A stretch of 64,000 nucleotides of DNA, taken from Paenibacillus xylanexedens. GTDB taxonomy: Bacteria; Bacillota; Bacilli; Paenibacillales; Paenibacillaceae. Numbering within the stretch: the stretch's first letter is position 1; each line of letters opens with the position of its first letter. Under the pieces are notes generated by a model. It was not told where the DNA came from and made no database searches. It saw only the letters and a list, made by a program, of their open reading frames with translations. This document shows positions 26,607 to 36,238 of the stretch, in pieces. A program made the position numbers and the translations under genes. The stretch is from assembly GCF_001908275.1 (NCBI RefSeq), contig NZ_CP018620.1:5642001-5706000 (forward strand). The letters run 5' to 3'.

Positions 26607-29600
26607 GATGTTTCCCCTCCCTTGGTGTGAGATAACATATCCCAGATTTGCTGTTTGCCCGGTTTGGACAACAGGTTATATTCATTTCCTTCTATATTCT
26701 CATCAAACTGACAAACAGGCTTATACGGACAGAACGTGCACGCCACTTCCTGCTGAATACGATAAGGCTCAATGGCCACATCTCCATCCGTAATCCGGGT
26801 ACCAATCTCACGGATATTACTGCGAACCGAAGCAAGCAGCGTATCCCATTGCTCTGGTGTGGCTACAGCGGCACTGCTATAAAAGCTTCCGTCCGCCTTA
26901 AGGGCAACTGGAATAATAGCTGAATACCCCTTGTCCAGGGTGTTGTCCATTTGAGCGATTGCGTCCCGATCCGCCAGCAGCAAACCTTTCATTTTGAACC
27001 GTTTCAGCAGTTCTTGTCCTGCCTGCTCTGATGTCATGCCGTTTGCAGATTGCAACAGCGGGTTATGCACATGGAAATACAACGTTCCTCCCGGCATCGC
27101 CGTTTCTCCAAGCCATTCCTCGGCAGCACTAAGCAGCACCTCCAAATAGGTGAGCATCTGTAATGACAAACCATAGTAAACTTCATGTAACTTGAGGTCC
27201 GTCTGGCTTGATTTATAGTCAATGACACGTAAGAGCAGACCATTCTCTCCTTCTGCCACATCCACACGGTCAATCCGACCCACGATCTCCATCACACAGC
27301 CGTTTTCCAGTTCAAAACGTAATGGCGGCAGTGTTTTATCCGGTCCAAAATCAAGCTCCAGCCCAATCGGTTCAAAACTTCCACGTCTGGACTGTTCACC
27401 AAGAATAACGGATGCCCGGCTAACAATGTCCTTCAATTTGCGGAAAATATAACCGTATCGCTTGGTGCTTAGCAAAATCTCCCCTTGCAGTTGTGGTGCA
27501 ATCTGCTCCACGGTTTGCTCGGCTTCCTTACGGCATTGGTCTGGAGTCAAGCTGCCCCAACTACGATTTTCTTCACGCAATCGCATAGCCAGCTGGCTTA
27601 GTGCAGCATGAAACAGCTGTCCGATATCAGGAGCCTGAAGGCGGTACAATTGCCGTTCTTTGAGACGCAACCCGTGCGAAGCAAAATGGGAGAACGGACA
27701 AGCAACGAACCGCTCCATTCGCGAGACACTCGTCCTCACCTCTGTACCATACAGTCTGCGACTGGTAGCTGTACGTAGTGGTAATGCTCTATTACGATAA
27801 AAGATCGATCCCATCAACCGCTCCAGCTGAGGTCTGCTTGTCTCCCGAGATACATGCCAATTGTAGACCGCCCACCACATTTCAGGGATGTCTTCTCCAC
27901 GGCGCCATTTGCGCAATTGTCCAATGAGCGTAGACAGACTCTGACCTGGATGGGTGACATAGGACCAATGCGTTTCTTCAGAGTTCGCAACCGGTGGTTG
28001 AGCGAGCAATGGCTGTTCTTGTAGTCCAAACATTTTCCGTACATGGCGGACAATCTCGGAAGGAAGCAGTGTTTTCCCCTCATCATCAGCAACCGGGTAA
28101 CTCAGCCACAACTGGCTGCTTGCCGCTGTAAGTGCCGTATAGATCAGAAAACGTTCATCCAGCATCTGCCTTGTTGCACCTGGTCCAAGTGCCACGCCTC
28201 TTTCCGTCAGTAACGATCTCTCCAGTTCCGTTAATACGCCATCATCCTGAGGTACGGCGGGTAATTCACCATCAACGGCGCCAAGGATAAATACGTATTT
28301 GATGTCCTGAAGGCGTGTACGGTCCATAGAACCCATCAAAACCTGATCAAGTGCTGGTGGTACCAGACCCAGCTTCAGTTCCGTCAATCCGGTCTCAATC
28401 ATCCCGGCAAACAGCGTGATATCCAGCCGTTCATTCCCCATCATATCGACCATCTGATCCAATAAATCCAGCACAGCTCCCCACATCTGCCGATGTTCTC
28501 TCGAACGTTCGGGGTCACCCTGAGCTTTAGCTTCAGCAGACATATGTTCCAACTTCCATGGGATCTCAGCATCTTCCAGTAGTCTGTATAGTGCCTCGCA
28601 TTGGGCTTTGGCTGTCTTTGCCTTTTTCATTCGTTTCTCAAAAACACCCAAAGAATCTGTAATGACCGTTCGGCAGCTCTCCATTAAAGAAAGCATCTGG
28701 TCCCGTCCTCGACTACGGCCATCCTGACCGTTGTCTTCGAGCGACAGGCTTGGTACATACTTCCACGGTTTGCCGTCAGTCCAGCGATACCCGTGAATAC
28801 CACAAGCCAGTACATAATTCTCAAGCTGGTCCATATCTTCACGAGTGATGGAACCATCACGCGGAAGTAGCAGATCCGTTTTGACACAGCGAAATACATC
28901 CTCGTAACGCCAATGTCGACGAACAATGTCGAGTGCAGAACGGATAAACTCGGATAATGGATGATGAAGTTCATTTCTTCTGCGGTCCAGAAAGACGGGT
29001 ACGTCATAATCCCTGAATAGAGGTTCAGCTATATCAGCGTAGGTATCCAACTGACGAACAAGTACCGCCATATCCCGATAACGCGCACCTTCGTTTTGTG
29101 CCAGGCGCCGCATCTCACGCAGTGCTCCCTCCATCTCAGCTCGTCGGTTTTCCGCTGCAACCAGTCGGATTCCGGAATCAAGGCCTTCACTTTTCCAACG
29201 AATTCGACGGTCGAAACCAGCCTCCAGATGAGCAAGTCCCGGGCGATCCTTGTATCTCGGTGGAATCTCCGAATCTAGCACGGTTATATCGCTCGGTACA
29301 CCCAGTTCGTCAGCCATCCCTTTCAGGCGCGCATAGGCACTTGCCGTAGGATAAAACAGTTCCAGTTCTCCAGGCAGTGCGCCGTGATCATAAGGACGAT
29401 CCAATGTCAGTGCAATCGTCACGGAAGAGGACTGCAACATCAGCCGACCGACCACACTCATCTCCTGTGGTGTGAATCCCTGAAAACCATCAATCCAGAT
29501 CTGGGCATCCTGCAGCAATGCACTTTCCGACAAACGATCTGTCAGCTCGGTCAACGTGTCTTCATCATCAATATATAAATTGGTCAATTCCTGTTCATAG

Positions 29601-30106
29601 TCACGATATATCAGATTCAAGTCATGTAGCTTATCTTCCAGAATTGGCGAAGAGGATGAAGTATTCCATCCAGACAGCCCTTCTTCCAGCAATGATGGAT
29701 CAACTTCATAACGTTTAAATTCACTATATAAATCATTTAATTCGCCTATAAAACCCAGCTGGCTACCGGATGCACCAAACAGCTTTAATTCTTCCTTACG
29801 GCGCTGGATTACTTTGTAAAGCAGCATTTTTTTGCCTTCGGCTCCGATCGGAATACGAGCAGAACCACCTGCTTCTTGCATTACACGATAGGCTAAACGG
29901 CGAAAGCCGAGCACTTCTGCACGCATGGTACCTTTAATTGCTCCAGAAGACACCAATGCCTGCTCTGTTCGAAAAGAACTCTGTTCGGGAACGAGTAAAA
30001 TCAAAGGTTTACCTTGCGGTTCTTGTTGAAGCAGGGTTGTAATTTCCCGGGTAATCAGCGAGCTTTTTCCGCTGCCTGCCCGGCCAATAACAAAACGAAC
30101 GGACAT
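26603..30106 (-). CDS. addB: ATP-dependent nuclease subunit B (AddB)
   Basis: Partner of AddA: an inactive helicase fold that reads Chi, plus a second RecB-type nuclease with an iron-sulfur cluster. At 1167 residues it is close to the B. subtilis length. Walker A GRAGSGKSS is at the N-terminus, the nuclease motif ends in RVIDYKSSQTDLKL, and the cluster cysteines fall near 802 (ACPFSHF) and 1122/1125/1131 (CTFCPYKPVC). ATG 30106 follows GGAGG; the frame to 30133 lacks a site. First gene of addB-addA-sbcD-sbcC. Confidence 0.95.
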   Translation of the reverse strand: MSVRFVIGRAGSGKSSLITREITTLLQQEPQGKPLILLVPEQSSFRTEQALVSSGAIKGTMRAEVLGFRRLAYRVMQEAGGSARIPIGAEGKKMLLYKVIQRRKEELKLFGASGSQLGFIGELNDLYSEFKRYEVDPSLLEEGLSGWNTSSSSPILEDKLHDLNLIYRDYEQELTNLYIDDEDTLTELTDRLSESALLQDAQIWIDGFQGFTPQEMSVVGRLMLQSSSVTIALTLDRPYDHGALPGELELFYPTASAYARLKGMADELGVPSDITVLDSEIPPRYKDRPGLAHLEAGFDRRIRWKSEGLDSGIRLVAAENRRAEMEGALREMRRLAQNEGARYRDMAVLVRQLDTYADIAEPLFRDYDVPVFLDRRRNELHHPLSEFIRSALDIVRRHWRYEDVFRCVKTDLLLPRDGSITREDMDQLENYVLACGIHGYRWTDGKPWKYVPSLSLEDNGQDGRSRGRDQMLSLMESCRTVITDSLGVFEKRMKKAKTAKAQCEALYRLLEDAEIPWKLEHMSAEAKAQGDPERSREHRQMWGAVLDLLDQMVDMMGNERLDITLFAGMIETGLTELKLGLVPPALDQVLMGSMDRTRLQDIKYVFILGAVDGELPAVPQDDGVLTELERSLLTERGVALGPGATRQMLDERFLIYTALTAASSQLWLSYPVADDEGKTLLPSEIVRHVRKMFGLQEQPLLAQPPVANSEETHWSYVTHPGQSLSTLIGQLRKWRRGEDIPEMWWAVYNWHVSRETSRPQLERLMGSIFYRNRALPLRTATSRRLYGTEVRTSVSRMERFVACPFSHFASHGLRLKERQLYRLQAPDIGQLFHAALSQLAMRLREENRSWGSLTPDQCRKEAEQTVEQIAPQLQGEILLSTKRYGYIFRKLKDIVSRASVILGEQSRRGSFEPIGLELDFGPDKTLPPLRFELENGCVMEIVGRIDRVDVAEGENGLLLRVIDYKSSQTDLKLHEVYYGLSLQMLTYLEVLLSAAEEWLGETAMPGGTLYFHVHNPLLQSANGMTSEQAGQELLKRFKMKGLLLADRDAIAQMDNTLDKGYSAIIPVALKADGSFYSSAAVATPEQWDTLLASVRSNIREIGTRITDGDVAIEPYRIQQEVACTFCPYKPVCQFDENIEGNEYNLLSKPGKQQIWDMLSHTKGGETS

Positions 30107-30234
30107 GTCTAATCCTCCAAACCACACGTACAAGATTTTAATTCCCAGTATAACATATCTGACTTGGTTCGGAACATACGTTTGCCACTATCCGGTAAAA
30201 CCGGAGATCATCTCCGTTAACACAGCAAAACAGC

Positions 30235-30268
30235 AAAAAGCCCGCAGTTGTTCACACTGTGGACTTTT
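30235..30268 (-). terminator. terminator after rlmI
   Basis: Imperfect arms AAAAGCCCGCAGT and ACTGTGGACTTTT, with TTTTTG on the minus strand. It lies between the rlmI stop (30307) and addB. Confidence 0.7.
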
Positions 30269-30306
30269 GACTTGATCTATACTTGATTGGAACGGAAATC
30301 ATACAA

Positions 30307-31683
30307 TTAATTCTTTTTACTGCGCACTTCGAAAATAGCAAATTTCAGGTAATGTCCTTCATCCACGCCCAAAATTTGCGGGTGATCCTTACCGGCTGCT
30401 TTCCAGTCGATCAGACGAAGCACTTTGCCTGCATCTTCTGCTGCATCCGCAATCGTATCCAGGAAGAGGTCTGGACGCATATGATACGAACAGCTTGCTG
30501 TTACCAAATATCCGCCCTCATTGACCAGTTTCATTCCTTGCAGGTTGATATCCTTATATCCACGGCATGCACCTTTGACTGCTGATTTTGTTTTGGCAAA
30601 CGCCGGGGGATCGAGGATAACGACATCGAATGTTTTACCGCCAGCTGTAAGCGCCTTGGATGTATCTACTTTTTGTTCGCCAGCACGCGCACGTGCAGTA
30701 CGTTCATCCAGTCCTTTCACTTGTTCACGCAAGTACTGGAATGCGTCAGCAACTACAAATTCGACCCGGTCGGTAAAACCGTTCAGCTCCACATTTGTTC
30801 GTGCACTCTCAATGGCATGCTCCGAAATATCAAGACAAGTCACTTTTTTAGCTCCATACTTGCAAGCATTCAACGTAAAGCTGCCCGTGTGTGAGAAACA
30901 CTCCAGTACAGTAGCACCGTCCCAATAAGGGAATGTAACTACCTTACCGCTTTTATTCACAGGCAAGAGCTGCTCTGTGCCATCCTGCTCGGTCGTTTGA
31001 AGTGTAATTCCACTCTTGTAGCCCCAACCTTTCATGAGCGGTTCTATGGCTGCACGATTCTCACGTTGGTCGAAGAAGTAACCTGTTTTCTGTCCTTCCA
31101 CGATATCCACTTTAATGAGAAGTCCATTCTCTGTAACGGTGACATGTCGTGGGCACTCTCCGTACAGCGGACCTTTGGTCTGCTCCAAACCTTCGAGTTC
31201 ACGAATTGAGACATCACTGCGCTCATATATGCCTTCCGGCTGCATTACTTCAATGAGTGCCTGTACAATCGCTTCACGGCAACGATCCATGCCAAGTGTA
31301 AGCAACTGTACAACGAGGATGCTGCCGAATCGATCAACGATCAATCCTGGCAGAAAATCAGCTTCTCCGTAAACGAGACGGTATGCCTCTCCATCCTGGA
31401 TAAAACGTTCCCGATGACGCAAGCAATCGCGGAAACGTGCTGCAAAGAACGCGGTGTCCATCTGTTCGGACTCCAACGGTTGATAAGCTACAACCCTTAC
31501 AGTGATCTGAGATGCAGGATTGTAATATCCTGTCGCCAGATAGCGACCTTGATGATTCAATACATTGACCAGATCTCCCGGCTCAGGGTTTCCGTCAACA
31601 GAGGCAATTTCATTGTTAAATATCCATGGATGTGCATGTTCAAGCCGCTTTTTGCGACTGCGTTCGAGTGTAACTGATGGCAA
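30307..31683 (-). CDS. rlmI: class I rRNA large-subunit methyltransferase, RlmI/RlmK type
   Basis: SAM-dependent cytosine-C5 methyltransferase family (RlmI modifies C1962 of 23S rRNA in E. coli). An N-terminal PUA domain (SVTLERSRKKRLEHAHPWIF) is followed by a Rossmann domain with the catalytic VVILDPPAFAKTK. I place the start at TTG 31683 (458 residues) behind AGAAGTGGATC. The frame continues to 31917, but that part is translated repeat array. Two short inserts (GTEQLLPVNKSGK and ARARAGEQKVDTS regions) lengthen it. The substrate is inferred. Confidence 0.88.
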   Translation of the reverse strand: MPSVTLERSRKKRLEHAHPWIFNNEIASVDGNPEPGDLVNVLNHQGRYLATGYYNPASQITVRVVAYQPLESEQMDTAFFAARFRDCLRHRERFIQDGEAYRLVYGEADFLPGLIVDRFGSILVVQLLTLGMDRCREAIVQALIEVMQPEGIYERSDVSIRELEGLEQTKGPLYGECPRHVTVTENGLLIKVDIVEGQKTGYFFDQRENRAAIEPLMKGWGYKSGITLQTTEQDGTEQLLPVNKSGKVVTFPYWDGATVLECFSHTGSFTLNACKYGAKKVTCLDISEHAIESARTNVELNGFTDRVEFVVADAFQYLREQVKGLDERTARARAGEQKVDTSKALTAGGKTFDVVILDPPAFAKTKSAVKGACRGYKDINLQGMKLVNEGGYLVTASCSYHMRPDLFLDTIADAAEDAGKVLRLIDWKAAGKDHPQILGVDEGHYLKFAIFEVRSKKN

Positions 31684-31737
31684 GGTAGATCCACTTCTTT
31701 CATAGTTAGTTGAAAAGATAGGTTTGGTGCGGCGCGT

Positions 31738-32283
31738 AGGTGGCGTTCCGGTTACGAATCGATCTTCCAATCGCTGTTGTCTCCAGATTTTTTTGATTCC
31801 CTTATTTAAAGGGAAAATCCGGAGACAAAGGCGCACGCTTCGCTTCTTCAGATTCGATTTCGTCCCCTCCACTACGTTTGCACGAATCACCGTATCTTTC
31901 GAATTGGGGTGCAGCAATAGGTGACGTTCCGGTTACGAATCGATCTTCTGATCGCTGTTGTCTCCAGATTTTTTTTGATTCCCTTTTTTAAAGGGAAAAT
32001 CCGGACACAAAGACGCACGCTTCGCTTCTTCAGATTCGATTTCGTCCCCTCCACTACGCTTGCACGAATCACCATATCTTTCGAATTGGGGTGCGGCAAT
32101 TAGGTGACGTTCCGGGTTCGAATCGATCTTCCGATCGCTGTTGTCTCCAGATTTTTTGATTCCCTTTCTTAAAGGGAAAATCCGGAGACAAAGGCGCACG
32201 CTTCACTACTTCGGTAACAATTTCGTCTTCTTCGCTGCGTTTGCACGAATCACCGTATCTATCGAATTGGGGTGGGGTAATTT
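31738..32283 (+). repeat. three tandem copies of a ~182-base hairpin repeat
   Basis: Copies at 31738-31918, 31919-32101 and 32102-32283, highly similar. Each starts GGTGRCGTTCCGG, contains a hairpin (31778-31827, 31959-32009, 32142-32190) with arms TGTCTCC/GGAGACA around a CCCTTT...AAAGGG inner stem, and ends in GAATTGGGGTG. The array fills the divergent gap between rlmI and yqeW. Copy 2 has a mismatch in the right arm (GGACACA). ORFs seen inside are by-products. Nothing else of note was found in 31684-32380. Confidence 0.93.
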
Positions 32284-32380
32284 AGGTCGCTTCCACTCTG
32301 AATTCCTTTAGGCTTGTCATGGTTGTCTTTTCTTACTCATAGGATGAGTTAAGGAACCGGACGGAAGGAATGATATTTCT

Positions 32381-33382
32381 ATGTTTAGAGATGTTATATT
32401 GCCCCTACTCTATGGGCTTATTATCTTTTTTGGTGGCATGAAGCTGATGGAAACGGCCTTGCAACGCATGGCAGGGCCCATGTTGGCAGATTGGCTCAAT
32501 CGTGCCACCTCTGCTCCATGGAAAGGCATGGCCTTCAGTGCGGGCGCAACGGCCCTGTTACAGAGCAGTACTGCGGTCACCGTACTCACCATTGGACTGG
32601 CTAATGCCAGATTAATTACCTATGGACGCACACTTGGCATCATCCTCGGCACCAACATCGGGACATGCCTGACAACGGAGCTGGTGGGACTACAGATCGG
32701 ACGTGCTTCCCTGCCGCTACTCGTCCTGTCGCTAACGGGCTGGGCCATGTTTGTTGTTCTTGGTGAACGCAATCTGGTCGCTCCTGAACGCACGCGCCAG
32801 ACTCTGTTTAACATCCAGTACAGCTTCCTCGCAGCTGCGGGATTTGCACTTGTTATGACAGGCATTCAGGTGATGCAATCCATTGCCTTACCCTTGCGGA
32901 GCATGGGCGTATTTCAATGGTTTCTCGACCGCTCGGCCGACAGCTTGTGGTGGGGCTTCCTGGCAGGCGCCTGTCTGACAGCACTCATTCACAGCAGCGC
33001 AGCTGTCATTAGCATGGCGATTACGCTCGCAGCCACAGGGGTATTACCTGTGGAGATCGGCATCGCCATTGTGATCGGGTCCAATGTGGGGACCTGCATC
33101 ACTGCTGTGATTGCTGCCGCGGGCGGAGCATCCGCAGGCAAATTTGTCGCAGCCTCCCATGTTGTATTAAACATTGCGGGAGCGCTGCTGTTTATGCCGC
33201 TGATCGGCCAGCTGCATGCAGCTTCGGCCTGGCTGTCAGCGGACAACGGGGCACAGATTGCGCATGCCCAGACCCTTTTTAACATCACTAGCTCACTGCT
33301 TGCTTTACCGTTCTGCTACTTGCCAATCTGGCACAAAAAACCACCGGTCCACGCCCCCGCGGCGAAGTCACCCGTGGCTTGA
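32381..33382 (+). CDS. yqeW: Na/Pi cotransporter family protein YqeW
   Basis: Sodium-dependent phosphate transporter family (PNaS, NptA-like), 333 residues with about eight or nine membrane helices. The internal duplication is clear: QSSTAVTVLT with GTNIGTCLTTELVG in the first half, and HSSAAVISMA with GSNVGTCITAVIAAA in the second. There is no C-terminal PhoU domain. B. subtilis has yqeW between mtaB and rpsU, so this marks the left edge of the conserved block. AAGGA precedes the ATG at somewhat long spacing. Confidence 0.93.
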   Translation: MFRDVILPLLYGLIIFFGGMKLMETALQRMAGPMLADWLNRATSAPWKGMAFSAGATALLQSSTAVTVLTIGLANARLITYGRTLGIILGTNIGTCLTTELVGLQIGRASLPLLVLSLTGWAMFVVLGERNLVAPERTRQTLFNIQYSFLAAAGFALVMTGIQVMQSIALPLRSMGVFQWFLDRSADSLWWGFLAGACLTALIHSSAAVISMAITLAATGVLPVEIGIAIVIGSNVGTCITAVIAAAGGASAGKFVAASHVVLNIAGALLFMPLIGQLHAASAWLSADNGAQIAHAQTLFNITSSLLALPFCYLPIWHKKPPVHAPAAKSPVA

Positions 33383-33439
33383 TGATCTGCCTATCCAGAC
33401 CCACAGAGCGCGCGGCTAACTGACTCGAACAATAGTGCG

Positions 33440-33877
33440 TTATACGTTAATGCCTAACTTGTTCAGGGCTACACGCAAGATATCATCGTTATTATCATAT
33501 CCGCTCTGATGCTGTAAGGACCATGCTTCTTCCGGAGCATACCAATCCACACCCTTGATTTCTTCAATCTGAGGCTGTAGATCACCACTCTCGGCTTCAA
33601 CGAGATAATAATGAACTTCCTTGTCCACCGGACCAAAATCTGCATGTTGGTACGTGTAAGCAATGATATCAACCGGCTCTACAATGCGGCCCACCATACC
33701 TGTCTCCTCCAAAATCTCGCGCAGTGCCGTCTGTTCAATTGTTTCTCCATCTTCCATTTTGCCCTTGGCGAGAGTTGTTTTACCATAACGATCTACGATA
33801 AGCTGAATTTGAAGACGTCCGTCTTCCCCTGTTCTATAAACAACTCCGCCTGCTGAAATTTCTTTTTTGTTCATCAT
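33440..33877 (-). CDS. NUDIX hydrolase
   Basis: 145-residue NUDIX protein. The box G-x5-E-x7-REILEETGMVG is complete (GKMEDGETIEQTALREIL...), so Mg-dependent pyrophosphohydrolase activity is expected. The C-terminal half (WYAPEEAWSLQHQ) resembles Ap4A/8-oxo-dGTP-type members, but the substrate cannot be assigned. The start ATG 33877 (MMNKKEISAGG) follows GGGGGAG. The frame to 33892 is shortened accordingly. Convergent with yqeW. Confidence 0.9.
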   Translation of the reverse strand: MMNKKEISAGGVVYRTGEDGRLQIQLIVDRYGKTTLAKGKMEDGETIEQTALREILEETGMVGRIVEPVDIIAYTYQHADFGPVDKEVHYYLVEAESGDLQPQIEEIKGVDWYAPEEAWSLQHQSGYDNNDDILRVALNKLGINV

Positions 33878-33987
33878 GCTCTCCCCCATCAACTTCGGTA
33901 TCTATATCTTATTTTTTGCAAAAGAAGGACCTCATCTCCCCGGGTAAGCTCCCAAGGAAATGAAATCCTTGTTTCTGACGCCTCGAT

Positions 33988-35334
33988 CTACATCGCGGCG
34001 GACTTAAGATTCTCTTCCAACACACGTACCAGCGTAGCCTGACTCTCGTTGACGCCAGCTTCAACAACTTTAACTCGGCACACTTTACCGACCATATCCA
34101 TCGTTCCATCAAAGACCAGTTGAATGTAGTTGTCGCTATAACCATGCAGCTTGCCACTTCCCTCGCGGCCTTTGGCTTCACCTTCGGGAATAACATCCAG
34201 TACCTGTCCAACAAACTGCTCAGCGTACTCCAGCTGCATCTGCTCAGACAAGTCAATCAGTTCATGCACACGTGCATTTTTGACCTCTTCGTGCACCTGA
34301 TCTTCCATTCGTGCTGCTGGCGTACCCGTACGCTTGGAATAAGGAAATACGTGCATTTCGGAAAAACCGATCTTCCGCATCAACTCATAGCCATTACGGT
34401 ACATCTCATCCGTCTCACCTGGAAATCCAACAATGATGTCTGTTGTAATCGCTACATCAGGCATTGCTTCCCGAATGCGAAGCATTTTGTTGTAAAACTC
34501 TTCTGTCGTATATTTACGACGCATGCGTTTTAACACCGTATCATCACCCGCTTGCAGCGGAATATGGAAGTGACGAACAAGTTTGTCCGAACGTTTGATC
34601 ACGTCGAGCATGCGGTCATCGATCTGGCTGGCTTCAATCGAGCTGATTCGAATACGCTCCAAACCCTCTACCTTATCCAAATCCCACAGCAGGTCGGTCA
34701 GATCATAGTTTTCCATGTCATCGCCATACCCACCTGTATGAATACCGGTCAGAACAATCTCCTTGTATCCGGCGTGTACGAGTTGATGCGCCTGTTGAAT
34801 AATGCTGTTCGCCTCACGGCTGCGCGAGAGACCACGAGACCATGGAATAATGCAGAATGTACAGAAGTTATTGCATCCATCCTGGATTTTCAGAAATGCG
34901 CGGGTACGGTCAGCAAAATCCGGTACATCCATTTCTTCAAATACACGGGTTTTCATAATATTACGCACCGCATTAACGGGTTGACGGGACTCCTGAATTT
35001 CATTAACATATGGCAAAATCTTGTCACGGTCCTGTGTACCGATAACCAGATCCACCCCTGGGATGTCCAGAATCTCTGCCGGAGAAGTCTGCGCGTAGCA
35101 GCCTGTAACGGCCACAATCGCCTCCGGGTTGCGCCGAATGGCACGACGAATAATTTGACGGCTCTTTTTGTCGCCGGTATTGGTTACTGTACAAGTATTA
35201 ATCAAGTATACATCCGCTGTCTGTTCATCAAAGTCCACTTGATCGTAACCTTCGTTTTTGAACAATTGCCAAATCGCCTCTGTATCATAGAAATTAACTT
35301 TGCAGCCTAAGGTGTAAAACGCCACGGATGGCAT
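33988..35334 (-). CDS. mtaB: tRNA t6A37 methylthiotransferase MtaB
   Basis: Radical SAM enzyme converting t6A to ms2t6A at position 37 of tRNAs that read ANN codons. The 448 residues carry the N-terminal UPF0004 cluster cysteines (LGCKVN, NTCTVT, TGCYAQ), the radical SAM motif CNNFCTFC, and a C-terminal TRAM domain. It is two bases after rsmE in the prmA-rsmE-mtaB order known from Bacillus. Confidence 0.96.
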   Translation of the reverse strand: MPSVAFYTLGCKVNFYDTEAIWQLFKNEGYDQVDFDEQTADVYLINTCTVTNTGDKKSRQIIRRAIRRNPEAIVAVTGCYAQTSPAEILDIPGVDLVIGTQDRDKILPYVNEIQESRQPVNAVRNIMKTRVFEEMDVPDFADRTRAFLKIQDGCNNFCTFCIIPWSRGLSRSREANSIIQQAHQLVHAGYKEIVLTGIHTGGYGDDMENYDLTDLLWDLDKVEGLERIRISSIEASQIDDRMLDVIKRSDKLVRHFHIPLQAGDDTVLKRMRRKYTTEEFYNKMLRIREAMPDVAITTDIIVGFPGETDEMYRNGYELMRKIGFSEMHVFPYSKRTGTPAARMEDQVHEEVKNARVHELIDLSEQMQLEYAEQFVGQVLDVIPEGEAKGREGSGKLHGYSDNYIQLVFDGTMDMVGKVCRVKVVEAGVNESQATLVRVLEENLKSAAM

Positions 35335-35336
35335 AA

Positions 35337-36101
35337 TTACATTCCTCCCATTTCTCCGGATTCATATAGCACGCAAGTTAGTGCTGCCATTCCAGCTGTC
35401 TCAGCACGCAAAATGCGTTTGCCCAGTCCAACAGATACAGCACCTGCCTGATCAGCCTCTGCCGTCTCCTTCTCAGAAAATCCACCTTCCGGTCCAACCA
35501 CGATCAAAACTTCTGCACTTGCATCAGGTGCAAGCTGCTCTACAAACGGCTTCAGTACATCTCTCAGCTGTTTACCGTTTTCTTTCTCATAACAATAACA
35601 TACCAGGCTATAGCCCTCAAAAGAAGATAACAGCCCTTTCCAGGAAAGCGGCTGCTCAACAGTTGGAATGCGATTCCGGTGACTCTGTTCGGCAGCTTCC
35701 TTGGCAATTTTCCGCCACCGCTCCAACCGTTTGCCTTCTTTCTTGGCATCATATTGCACAATCGTACGTTCTGATAGGAAGGGTACAAATGATACCGCCC
35801 CAATCTCAGTACATCTCTGGATGACTGTTTCCATCTTGTCACCCTTGGGCAAACTCTGTGCCACGGTTACACGAATCCTTGCTTCATGGTCCATCTCGAG
35901 AGGTTCTACAATATTGGCTGTAACTTGGCCAACTTCAATACTCTCAATTTTCACGAGTGCTTCTCTGGAGTTTCCGTCACTGACAATCAGTTTATCTCCA
36001 GGTTTACCACGCATGACCTTGCCAATATGGCGTGCATCATCACCTGTGATGATCACAGCGTGTTCATTAAACTGTTCTGCAGATACAAAATATCGCTGCA
36101 T
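35337..36101 (-). CDS. rsmE: 16S rRNA (uracil-1498-N3)-methyltransferase RsmE
   Basis: SPOUT-family methyltransferase for m3U1498 of 16S rRNA, 254 residues. The N-terminal PUA-like part begins MQRYFVSAEQF and includes DDARHIGKVMRGKPGD. The C-terminal knot region contains IVVGPEGGFSEKE and LGKRILRAETA, both signatures of the family. The upstream site (GGGTGG) is weak. Followed directly by mtaB. Confidence 0.95.
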   Translation of the reverse strand: MQRYFVSAEQFNEHAVIITGDDARHIGKVMRGKPGDKLIVSDGNSREALVKIESIEVGQVTANIVEPLEMDHEARIRVTVAQSLPKGDKMETVIQRCTEIGAVSFVPFLSERTIVQYDAKKEGKRLERWRKIAKEAAEQSHRNRIPTVEQPLSWKGLLSSFEGYSLVCYCYEKENGKQLRDVLKPFVEQLAPDASAEVLIVVGPEGGFSEKETAEADQAGAVSVGLGKRILRAETAGMAALTCVLYESGEMGGM

Positions 36102-36238
36102 TAGTCAATCCACCCATTCTGTCCTGTTATGACTGGAATTCACCCCGCCTGATGACAGGCGTGAATCCAATCGCCACAGATGATCATACAACTTTTACGT
36201 GTTTCTGACCAGTATATCAGCCAAAACACGATGCGCTT

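Noticed and set aside
31887..32199. Small proteins encoded in the repeat copies (PNSKDMVIRASVVEGTKSN and similar)
   Set aside because: The frames exist because the repeat lacks stops on the minus strand; there are no ribosome binding sites and the frames differ between copies.
31738..32283. CRISPR array
   Set aside because: Units are about 182 bases, tandem without unique spacers, and also occur singly elsewhere; no cas genes are present.
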